This document shows positions 34,368 to 44,410 of a DNA stretch of 64,000 nucleotides, piece by piece. Numbering within the stretch: the stretch's first letter is position 1; the number at the start of each line of letters is the position of its first letter. The notes under the pieces were generated by a model, which saw only the letters and a list, made by a program, of their open reading frames with translations, was not told where the DNA came from and ran no database searches. The translations under genes and the position numbers were made by a program. The stretch comes from Zhengitettix transpicula. Taxonomy: Eukaryota > Arthropoda > Insecta > Orthoptera > Tetrigidae. The stretch spans positions 12,766,501 to 12,830,500 of the forward strand of contig CM073596.1 of assembly GCA_037074705.1 (NCBI GenBank), written 5' to 3'.

Positions 34368-35652
34368 TGTATAAAATAAATTATTAAGGGTGTAAAAGTA
34401 ACATAATTTATATTATATATTTAATTATTATACAGTATTGATATAATATTAATAAAAATTTGAGCATATTTATTTTTAGCTGATTAGGCGTGGAATGTTA
34501 CAGCACTGACTCAATATAATTGATAATTAGTAGGACGGTCTCTGACCACGCTCACGATGAAGATTTACCATGGACATCCAGTATAACAAAGTCACGTTAA
34601 AAATACTCTTACGCTTGTATCTTCTTTAATGACACTCTTTTCAGCTATGTCTCTTTCTCATGTCTTTGATTTCTGTTCTCCAGTCTCTTTTGATAGCTCC
34701 AATTAATTTCTTCTCTAAAGCAGACAATGAGGAGCCATTCATTGCTTCGATCACACCATTGTCATTAAAGCTTTATCCCCAAATTACTTGTCTTCTTTAA
34801 TGTCTTTGTCTCTTTTGTTGGATTTTTAGAGGTTTTTTTTACGTTGACTATTACATGATTGTTACCACACTGGGCTGAAGTCTTGATTGCAGTTCCATGA
34901 GAACATGCGTATGGATCCGAGCATATTGATCCGCACTCAAGGACAGGACGTAATATCTGTGAAGGCGGTGTTATGGAGGGAAAGGACGCAGTAGCCGCTT
35001 GATTAAAATGGTTGTAGGAGGCGTCTCCTCCGCGGTCCGCTGCTTGTGTGGTTACGCTAAAGACACCGGGGAGGGCAACTGTAATCTGAGAGGAGGCCCC
35101 CGAAGCACCGTAAAAGCCCTGTCCCACTAACGAACTTGAGCCACGACGCAGGACACTTCACACAAATTCTCATACGAAAAAAAAAATATCTACTATTGGA
35201 GAGTCCGTTGAACGCTAAAACGACGTTACCTGAGGGAATAGGATTGCCATGAAGCCTTTCTAAGTTAATAATGATACCAAGCCCGAAAAAAGAACGAAAA
35301 AATTCTTAATAAGGAACAATAAGTTCGATATCTCATGCTTAGAATCATAAATACAAGAAAGTATGGAACACACACATAATTTTCCTTTATAAAAGTGAAG
35401 ATAACCAAGAATCCCATTGGATTTCTGAGACTTATTGACGAAAGATATATGGAGTGATCGATTTTAGACGTATATACGGAAATTCATGTTTCGATATGTG
35501 CCAGAGAGACTGACATAGCAGCGTTGTGTGTTAGAGAACGATAACTGAAGAGGCCTTGGATGTGAAAGTAATTCCAATGGTGGGATAATATTTTCGCCAT
35601 TTTACATTTCTGATTTTCCTATTTATTTTCTTCTCAACATCAGACAAAACTC
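34368..35652. other. Unique region with a GC-richer patch at 34.88-35.13 kb
   Basis: The minus frame 34765-35127 (120 codons, Ser/Thr-rich at its N-terminal half, Lys-rich C-terminus) is the longest here. It contains no known motif, although its upstream half lies in a distinctly GC-richer stretch. I do not call it a gene. The remainder is AT-rich. Confidence 0.45.
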
Positions 35653-36504
35653 GGCGCCGTATTTTGAGTGCACGTGGCATGAGCGGTCAACCAGCGCCAC
35701 TGTCCCCAGGCCCAATCCTAAATCCTGACTGCTGAGCGATCAGATATACAGTTCCGGACAGGCAACTTTATTACGTAAAGAATCAGTCTTGGTTTTAACA
35801 TTAAGTGAATGTAATACAAGTTTAATGTGTAACATTTCTCAAACTTATCCAGATTTATAATTTCTATCTCTATCTATAATACGGAAACTGTTCCAAGTGG
35901 TAGTGATTCATTTCATAAATAATCTTAGAACTGGTCAATTAAGATACAGATCTTTTACCAGTTATATTTATCTGACGTCCTTAAATAAATGAAAACATCA
36001 GCCTGTTTAGTTATAAATTTATTATTAATTTAAATTTTGAAACATTGTAATCCCTAATTTATTAGGGCTTCTTTAAGTTGTTAAGTCTATTAAATGATAT
36101 AATTTTAAAATCTTTGTTTCTAAAAATTCCAAAAAAGCAATATTTTATAAATTTAAAAGGTCCTAATAAATTAGAGCTAAAACTTTGAGAATGTTTATTC
36201 TATTAAAATCTCAATTGATAATTTCTAAGCATATTTATTTAAGAAATCACTACCAATTGGAACAGTTTCCAAATTATACATACGGATAGCAATTATGAAT
36301 CCAGATATGTTTCAGAAATGTAATTCATTAAGCTTGTATTACATTCATTTAATGTTAAAACCAAGACTGATACTTAACGGAATAAAGTTGCCTTTACGGA
36401 ACTGTATACCTGAAGGCGCTCAGCGGTCAGGATATGGAATGACCGAGGGACGGAGGTTGGGGCTGGTTGTCCGCTCATGCCACTTGCGTAAATCGCACGA
36501 CACC
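35653..36504. mobile_element. Family D copy D2, fold-back form
   Basis: It has the TIR GGCGCCGTATTTTGAGTGC at 35653 and the matching end GCACGACACC at 36504. Unlike D1 and D3, the inversion continues far inside: AGAATCAGTCTTGGTTTTAA at about 35802 on the left is the reverse complement of the right-side TTAAAACCAAGACTGAT at about 36355. Matching continues through the ACCA(A/C)TTGGAACAG block and toward the centre. Left and right arms are roughly 450 and 370 bp, so the copy could form a near full-length hairpin. No transposase is encoded. Confidence 0.83.
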
Positions 36505-37290
36505 TGAAACTCCCAAAAATATTATGCCAGTTTTAAAACGTTTTATTTTTAATTTTCGAAGTAAAACAGGATTTGGCACTATTATTCAGGATAGAAAACC
36601 ATTAATTTATTATGAGTGCCAACTCCTTTTCACGGCTTTTGCTATGATGATAGTCCGTCAACCGTAGAATAATGTTTCTATTTAACGGGTTTTTATGTGC
36701 GGAATATATAATTGTGCACATAGCGTGCGAGACCTTGTAGGAAGAGATTGAGTGGGTGATAGTCAGTAGAATTATGAGTTGCGTACGCTATTCTTAGAGA
36801 CTCAGAATAGAATTCAGGACATTTTAAACAGAAGGGTAGCTATATAAAACTAGGTGATGCAGTTCGTACAATCTGATTGAATGAACGGTTGCATTCCTTA
36901 CGTTTCATTATTGTTTATAGTTTCACCAAATGGCGTAAGTATTAAAAAACATGAAATTTATAACGAAATTGAATTTAAAGTTTTAAAACTGTTTCATAAT
37001 TAATTACCGCTTCATAGAAGAAAAATGTCAGGCGTTTCTCTCCAAAAATAAACAACCCCGTTCAAGCACTTGAAATTAAATTTTGTCTCAAGATCGAGAA
37101 TCGCAGTTTTATATTGCGAAAGTCAATATTATGTCTCTATAAAACAACGGGGGAAAAATTCACTATATTCTGTCCGACCTTTGTCTTAAGAGAAGCGTAA
37201 CGAAGACAGAAATGTAGATGTTATGTAAAGTTACGTTACAGTAACGTTAAAGTAACTCACATACCTATTACTTTATTTATAGAGACTAGA
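36505..37290. other. AT-rich spacer
   Basis: Unique AT-rich sequence between D2 and the 175-bp array. No gene or RNA is recognised. Confidence 0.5.
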
Positions 37291-37294
37291 GTAA

Positions 37295-38265
37295 ATTTTT
37301 GGAGCTTCCTAAATGTTTTCTGAATTTTTTGAAGACTGTGAAGGTGAAATACTGGACTTTTTTATTCCAGGTTTAATTATTGTAATATTTAATTCTGAAT
37401 CAGGTTTACTGCCTTACGTACGCATTACTGATAAAACTACTGTAACATTAATAAATAAGGGGTTAGATTTTTTAAGGTTCCTAACTGTTTCCTGAATTTA
37501 TGGGAGACACTGAAGGAGAAATACTGAATATTTTTATTCCAGGTATATTTGTTGTAATAGGTGTAATAGTTTATTCTTAACCAGGTTTCACTCCCTTACG
37601 TAATAATTTCTGAGGAAATTATTAGAATATTAATAAACGGGAGGAGGGAATTTTTGAAGCTTCCTAAATATTTTTTTAATTATTTTGAAGACACTGAAGG
37701 TGAATTACTGGATATTTTTATTCCAGGTTTACTTATTGTAATATTTAATTCTGAATCAGGTTTACTGCCTTCCGTACGCATTACTGATAAAACTACTGGA
37801 ACATTAATAAATAATGGGGTTGATTTTTAAGTTTCCTAACTGTTTTCTGAATTAATACTGAAGAAATACTGGACACTTTTTTCCATGTTTATTTGGTCTA
37901 ATAGTTGTAATACTTATTTCTGAATCAGGTTTACTCCCCTTACGTAATGATTTATGAGGAAACTATTAGAATATTAATAAACAAGGTGGTAGATATTTGA
38001 AGCTTTCTAACTGTTTTCTGAATTTTTTTTTTGAAGACACAGATGGTGAAATACTGGAAATATTTATTCCAGGTTTATTTGTGGTAATATTTGTAACAGT
38101 TATTTCTGAATCTGGTTTACTTCCTTACGTACGAATTACTGAGATAATTACTGGAATATTAATAAAAAGGCATTGGATATTTGACGGTTCCTAACTGTTT
38201 TCTGATTTTTTTAAGACACTTATGGCGAAATCCTATGTATATTTATTCCAGGTTTATGTGTTGTT
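37295..38265. repeat. Tandem array, ~175-bp unit, about 5.5 copies
   Basis: The landmark CTGTTTTCTGAATTTTTTGA (with small changes) recurs near 37312, 37485, 37664, 37840, 38011 and 38185. Each is followed by a GACACTGAAGGTGAAATACT block, a TTTATTCCAGGTTTA block and a TTACTCCCTTACGTA block. The plus frames 37313-37495 and 37997-38194 give similar peptides only because of the repeat. Indels break the frame in other units, so this is a satellite and not a protein repeat. Confidence 0.9.
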
Positions 38266-38804
38266 GTTGTTCCAGAAAAATGATAATTTAATATATAGTA
38301 GATATTTTGGTAGCAGTAATTAGTTGTTTGTGGGCGTATGGCCTGGGAACATGGTTGCCTTATTTTATTATTTGTGTACGGGATGATGCGGTAAGCGCTG
38401 GCGTCCATTGTCAGTGTCCTCGTTAAGGGGTGGCTGGCATGGGCTGAAGAGGGATGGTGGGGGGTGGGGCCGGGGGTGGAGAGCTGTCGAGTGCTCGCGG
38501 CAATTTGCAGCTGAGTGCCACTGCCCTGCCCGGCGAGCAAAGCCAGTGCTAAAAAACACGAAGACGCGTCTACATCAGTGATACATGATAGAAATTCGTC
38601 CTCCTACGATAATTTAGCGTACTATTTCAGTGTCAGCAGAAATACTAGTCCGTAAGTAGATATTTTGGAACGGTGGAGGCTCAGATTACTGCAACAAAGA
38701 GGGTAGAATACTTGACGGCTGTTTCGTATTTTAATAACTGTTGCACTGACAATATTAAAATCGTTCGTTTCTAATAATTGTATAACCTCGAATACCACTC
38801 TGAT
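38266..38804. other. Unique spacer with a GC-rich patch at 38.4-38.56 kb
   Basis: A GC-rich purine-rich patch at 38430-38560 generates two overlapping minus frames (38220-38540, 38368-38559) rich in Pro, His and Ser. There is no motif or repeat match, and no gene is called. Confidence 0.45.
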
Positions 38805-40093
38805 CAAAAAGTAAGGTGAAATTGTCATTTAAAACTCCCGGGTATTAGTAAGGTAGGTAAATTTTTTTTCTAGGTTGGTAGGACTTCCTATAATATTTTC
38901 CAAGCGTCTGTTTGTTAAAAGATTTAATTATCTCCGAGTTACACGTGTTTTTGTAAACAAACAAAAGTGAATTTTTCGATTTTTGCAATGCGTAATTTTG
39001 TTGAGCACAGAACTTGCATCAAATTTTGTTTGCGGAACGAATATTCTTGTGCGGACACGTTGAAAATGTTGCGGAAGGCCTTTGGTGATCAAACTACGGC
39101 ACAAAAAAACGTTTATAAGTGGTACAACGAGTTCAAAGAGGGCCGAGAACGCGTTGAAGACGAACCGCGATCTGGACGACCATCAACGTCTACCAACGAG
39201 AGCCACGTCCAAAAAGTCAAAGATGTGGTGCTTGAAAATCGTTGATGGACAATTAGAGATCTCGCTGATAGTGTTGGAATATCATTTGGCTCAGCCCAAA
39301 CCATTTGAAGAATGTTTTGTGTCTCAAACGCGTCAAGTCTCGATTGGTGCCAAAATCGCTCAATTTTTTGAAAAAAAGCGTCGCGTTGATGTGTGTGAAA
39401 CTTTGCTGTCTGACTATCAGGACCACTTGAAATGCATCATTACTGGAGGCGAGACTTGGATTTACACATACGACCCTGAAACCACCGACCAATCCAGCGA
39501 ATATCGTGCAAAAGGTGAAGCAAGACCTACAAGACCACGGCAAAGTCGATCGAAAATCGAGGTCATGTTGACAGTTTTCTTTGATTATCGAGGTGTGGTG
39601 CACTATGAATTCCGTCCGCGGGGCCAAATTGTCAACAAAGAATATTATTTGAGCGTTATGCTTCGTTTGCGTGAAGCTATTCGTCTGAAACGGCCGGAAT
39701 TATGAGCGAAAAACTCTTGGTTCATTCATCACGATAATGCTCTATGTCATACTACATTGGTTCTTCGCGACTTTTTTTTCCGAAAATTCGACTCATACCG
39801 TTCCGCAACCACCGTATTCGCCTGATTTGGCTCCGTGCGACTTCTGGCTATTCAGCAAACTCAAAAGGTCAATGCGGGGACGACGTTTTGACACGATTAA
39901 GGAGATAAAAATCGAATCGAAGAAGGTCTTGAAGGCTATACCGGAAAAAGACTATTCCGACTGTTTCCAGGACTGGAGAAAGCGTTAGAAAAGTGCGTTT
40001 TATCGGACGGGGATTACTTTGAAGGAGATGATTTTGATTTGGAAGAATAATTAAAGAAATTATATTTTATTAATAAATTCACCTTACTTTTTG
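38805..40093 (+). mobile_element. mariner element 1, full-length but inactive
   Basis: Inverted repeats CAAAAAGTAAGGTGAA (38805-38820) and TTCACCTTACTTTTTG (40078-40093) bound it. A few further outer bases match (CTCTGAT versus CTGTGAA). The ~1.29-kb length and the single transposase fit a mariner/Tc1 element. TA target-site duplications are not clean at the inferred ends. Confidence 0.93.
38988..40050 (+). pseudogene. mariner transposase pseudogene 1
   Basis: A mariner transposase catalyses cut-and-paste at TA sites. The start ATG is taken at 38988 (MRNFVEHRTCIKFCLRNEYS), as in intact relatives; the frame also has an upstream ATG at 38967. The N-terminal paired helix-turn-helix reads well to VVLENR. 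The break is a TGA at 39243, then a frame change, then CIITGGETWIYTYDPE at about 39434. In the first catalytic motif the usual TGDE is TGGE, so the Asp is lost. LRLREAIRLKRPEL precedes another TGA (39703). HHDNALCHT supplies the second Asp. A further frame change leads to PYSPDLAPCDFWLFSKLK with the third Asp, and the remnant ends at TAA 40050. At least two stops and two frame changes plus the lost Asp make it dead. Confidence 0.94.
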
Positions 40094-41235
40094 TTCACAG
40101 TAACAGCGAATTATTGTAAAGTATTTACAACGTATGTGAAAGTAAAATACAGTCATTTTATTTTTATCAGTGAATTTTGATCTTTCCTGTATCAGGGTTT
40201 AACAAAACCTTTTCGTTAATCTAGAAATCAGTTAAAATCAATTAAATATGGCTGGAAATTCTCAAAAGCAATATTAAATAAATGTAATTTAAACATATCT
40301 CACCAGTAGTCGTGTCACGTTACGCAGAGTAAAACCGAGCTGACTTTTCAAACAGGAAATATTTTAATGAAATTAAAATAGAGAAGATAAAACACAATAA
40401 ACCGCCTTAATTTTTTAATTAAAGTCAGGGGAATTTTGGATAAAACTTAAGGTGGAAAAAAAATCAAACAAGTCCATCTTCAGGAAAAACCTTGATGTTC
40501 CATTTGACGTGCAAGACTTCGTCCGTACTTGGACTTATTCCCGGTAACAATTCCGGAATCAAATTTATTCATTGTTTTCCCTAGGAAAGCGTTATTATGC
40601 TTTATGAATTCACGGTCGTCTGTTTTGTGCGCAGAAAATTTATGCAATTGAAACTGGCACAATTACTGCAAAATAAACAGTTACGTTTGGGTCCACCACC
40701 GCGCGGAATGTAGCAATTTAAATTTGTAGATTGGAAACAGAATCGTGATGATTCGTGGCATTCCTAGATAACAGAAGAGTTCGATCAGAACGTAAAATAT
40801 GTGTTTTGACTTGTGTGTCCGGCTTACTATGAAAAATTAAAATGAATTAAAGTCTCCAGGTGTGCATTAACAATTTAATCCTATAATCAGAAAAATTTGC
40901 TTGTAATAAATTATAACTTAATTTAATAGGAATGGTACATATAAATAGCGATGAAACGTTGTGTTTGTTAAATTTTACGTTTTAAATTGCCAATTAATTT
41001 TTCTGACAAATAGGCCGGCTTTTTTTAACATTTATTTAAAAGTAGACAGAATATTATAATTATTTACTCAGGAACAGTTTGTTCTGAATGAAAATTATTC
41101 CTCCATGGACATAATATGGATATTTTCTGAGATTTACCTTTTTTTTTATTAAGTGTTTTTATTTTGAAATTTTTCTCCCTAGTATTTTCTCCTGTTTTTC
41201 TGTTTTTTATTTTTTTGTATTTAATGGAATGTTAT
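40094..41235. other. AT-rich spacer between the two mariner copies
   Basis: No gene, RNA or repeat is recognised. The minus frame 40480-40662 has no domain. Confidence 0.5.
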
Positions 41236-41239
41236 TTAC

Positions 41240-42560
41240 AGGTCATTCGGAAAGTAATTTCACTTTTTTTGTCACAGTCAACTTCACACTAAAGTCGCAT
41301 AATCTTTATATATTTTGACTGACGTTATTTTCGGCATATTTTATTATCGAAAATGTAGAAATTCTGTTCAAGGAAGAAAAAAATTATCCGATGTGTATGT
41401 AGAAAATGTATTGACAATCAGAACGCCAGTGCCGTAACTGGTTTGCAACATTTCAAAAGAGCAATTTTGATGTTGAAGGTGCACCACGTTCAGGAAGGCC
41501 ATTTGTAGCTGATTAAGACACCAAAAAGGAATTAACTGCTGAAAACCGGCGAATAACAACTCGTGAGATGGCTAAGAGGTTACATTTATCGAATTCGACC
41601 GTTCATGATCACTTAAAACGTCTCGGTTTAATCTGAAAGCTCGACATATGGGTTCGTCGTGTTCCTACGGAAAGAATTCAGTTGGTAAAGATGTACCAGG
41701 TTCTTGAAGGCCAGTTCAAGGTGATGAAGACACCATAAAGACATTAATTGATGCAAACCGGCGGACAACAACTCGTGAGATCGCTGAGAGGTCAAATTGA
41801 TCGAATTCGACCGCTCATGATCATTTGAAACGCCTCGGTTAATTCTAAAAACTCGACATATGGGTTGGTCATGTTCTTACGGAAAGAAATTTGTGTCTTA
41901 GCGTTGACGTCTGTGATTTGTTTCTCAAACGTCAAGAAAATGATCCATTTTTGAAGCGCATCATCACTGGTGACGAGAAATGGCTTGTCTACAACAATGG
42001 TAAGGGCAAGACATCCTGGAGTAAAAACAAATGAGACGACTCAAAGCACTTGGAAAGCCCAATTCTCAACAAAAAAAACGGTGATACTATCTGTCTGGTG
42101 GGATTTCAAACGAATCGTTTTCTTTGGGCATCTGCCGGACAAAAGACCGATCAATTCTCAAGTGTACTGTCATCATCTGGACAAATTTAATGATTTACTT
42201 AAACAGAAAAGGCCGGAATTGATCAATAGAAATGGTGTAGTGTTCCACCAAGATAACGAGAGACCTCATACAAGTTTGGTAACTTGCCAAAAGCTTTTAC
42301 AGCAGGGATGTGATGTACTGCAACTCCCACCATATTCTCCACATCTGCCACCTTCTGATTATTATTTGTTCCGATCTCTACAACAAATTTTTGCCGGTAA
42401 AACCTTTACTTGAAATAAGGATTTCAAAAATCGACTAGTTGTTTTTTTTTTAGCAAAGGACGTGGAATCATGCTACTGTCAGAAAGATAGCAAACTGTAT
42501 GTTCGAGGATGATATATAAAAGAAATAAAATGATTCTTATCGAAAAAAATTAATACACTA
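41240..42560 (+). mobile_element. mariner element 2, degraded, mellifera-like
   Basis: The left end probably lies in AGGTCATTCGGAAAGTAATT at about 41241, which resembles other mariner TIRs. A matching right end is not visible, so the right boundary is only where the transposase reading fades. It is separate from mariner 1: the two share little beyond the family motifs. Confidence 0.8.
41352..42530 (+). pseudogene. mariner transposase pseudogene 2
   Basis: The N-terminal region is scrambled by stops. NRRITTREMAKRLHLSNSTV at about 41542 is part of the helix-turn-helix domain. That ~212-bp region is then repeated in tandem: ACCACGTTCAGGAAGG at 41483 and ACCAGGTTCTTGAAGG at 41695 are the counterparts. 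The catalytic half reads ENDPFLKRIITGDEKWLVYN (about 41938-41997, first Asp intact). After a frame change it continues FSTKKTVILSVWWDFKRIVF, RPELINRNGVVFHQDNERPH (second Asp) and PPYSPHLPPSDYYLFRSLQQ (third Asp) up to a stop at 42411-42413. The wording matches the mellifera subfamily as I know it. All three catalytic Asp codons survive, but frames and stops preclude function. Confidence 0.93.
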
Positions 42561-43590
42561 ATATTGACGTTCCTAGACAGTTTTAAAATTTTTATTTTTT
42601 CATTATTAAAGTAATTTAACTTTATGAGGAATGTCGTTTATGGACTGAGATATATTGATTTTTGCTCTTTTGTTGGTATTATAGAGATCGGAAATGAATA
42701 AAAATCGTTTAAAATTATCAGTTAAATTATGTATTCTGTAAGTTTGTCTGGATAATTTTTGAATTATTTATTTCTGCGTTCTAAAGCTTCTTCCTATAAA
42801 GTTACTATTGCCAATTATTTTCTCTGCCGTGAAACCAAATTTTATGAACAATGGGGGTGAGTGACCAGAACGAATATTTTTCATTCAATAATTTGAATGT
42901 TACAGGCACATTCTACAAACATATCTGCATCAATATTTTGTGAAAAATTAATCGCTGATAATATAACACTGAATCGATGGATAATTTCTACATATATGTC
43001 AATCTAATTTTTAAATATTTGCTGTAATTTCCTTCTAGTATTCCATCATTACAAGATCCAAATCCGCGTATAGTTGAGAAGTAAACAATGAAAGACAACT
43101 GCGCGCCATCGCAGATGATTAATGAGTATTATAATAACTTAATTGTCGCTGTTGAGGCTTTTATTACGTTTCTAGTTACCTGTGATAATCATAAGAATGC
43201 TTTAAGAAATGTTATTAGTTACGTGGTTTGTTAATACTTAATGAAAAATCATAAGATGGGATAGATTTAAACACGATCATTTTAAAAGACTGTCATTACA
43301 CGAGGGGCGGTTGGTGGCGGCTGATTGTTGAAAAACTATATTTTCGAATGTTTGCTTAAGAAAATATGAAAATTTAATAACGCTGTTTTTTAAAATTCAT
43401 CGTTAAAGTTAGTAAGTTACAGTAATATTGAAATAAAGTCATTGTGTAATTAATGTCCATAATTTAAATTAAAAAATCCAAAAAGTATGTATTTTATTGT
43501 GTGAAATGTGATAATAAATAATTCAGTAATTAAAATTAAAAAACTTATAAAATATAAAAGTTTTAACCGTTATAAGATAATTGCGTTTTC
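42561..43590. other. AT-rich spacer
   Basis: No feature is recognised apart from AT-rich composition. Confidence 0.5.
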
Positions 43591-44410
43591 ACGGCTTGTC
43601 AAGATGGTGGCACCCCAACTAAAGAATAAACAGTCCAACATTGACTAAAAGTGATGAGGCACAACTTATGCCAGAATACTGGAGAAAAAATGGTACAAGT
43701 GTAGAAGAGGAACGAATGAAGGGATTTTTCACAAGGACGTCGACAACTTCAAAGAAATATCCTACGCTGGCAATCTGTCACGGAGGCAGCAGGTGGTTGT
43801 TGCTAGGTTAACAACTCTCCATTCTAACCTCACGCACTTCTATCTATTCTCTAGATCACCGCAAACTACATGTGACGAATGCAAGGCAGCCCTGTCGATC
43901 CAGTATATCCTCTACGACTGCCCAAAGCACGACAGGTTCAAAGAGTCACAATTCAGAACGACAAATATGGAGGCATCCCAACAGAAGAACAAAATCCTAT
44001 GCCAGAATACTGGACAAAAATGGGTCAAATGTTGAAGAGGAAGAAATTAAGGAATTTTTCACAGGGAAGTCGACAACTTCAAGGAAACAACTTACCCTTG
44101 CAATGTCACGGAGACCGCAGGTGGTTGTTGTTAGGTTGAGAACTATCTATTCTAACCTCACGCACTCTTATCTATTCTCTAGATGACAGCAATCTACATG
44201 AGACGTACGCAAGGCTCTCCTGACGATCCAGCATGTCCTCTACGACTGCCCAAAGCACGACAGGTTCGAAGAGCCACAATTGAGAAATACACGATTAGGG
44301 AGATATGTACCTCAGCAGCGGCAATAAATAACCTACTAAAGTTTAGCAAGGAAACCGGCATTCAAGATCTAATGTAAATAGGCAATGAATCTGAGACTAA
44401 GAATAAAATT
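43590..44410 (+). pseudogene. Non-LTR retrotransposon 3' fragment with internal tandem duplication
   Basis: It carries the region downstream of RNase H and the terminal zinc-binding motif CDECKAALSIQYILYDCPKH (43871-43930; CxxC then H and C), a typical C-terminus of I/R1/Jockey-type LINE ORF2. The block CCAGAATACTGGA...TTTTTCACA...GTCGACAACTTCAA at 43670-43755 is repeated at 44000-44084, and the zinc-motif region recurs at about 44160-44250 in broken frames, giving a ~330-bp tandem duplication. The last unit runs on to CTSAAAINNLLKF (about 44309-44347) and a TAA at 44375. The copy is homologous to 57.44-58.2 kb. Confidence 0.87.

Noticed and set aside
34765..35127. Hypothetical 120-residue protein on the minus strand
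   Set aside because: No domain, no splice context and AT-rich Lys-rich C-terminus; composition alone can explain it.
37313..38194. Tandem-repeat protein across the 175-bp array
   Set aside because: Unit lengths vary and most units carry stops or shifts, so no continuous reading frame exists.
38805..40093. Intact mariner able to move by itself
   Set aside because: The transposase has in-frame TGA codons, frame changes and a Gly in place of the first catalytic Asp.
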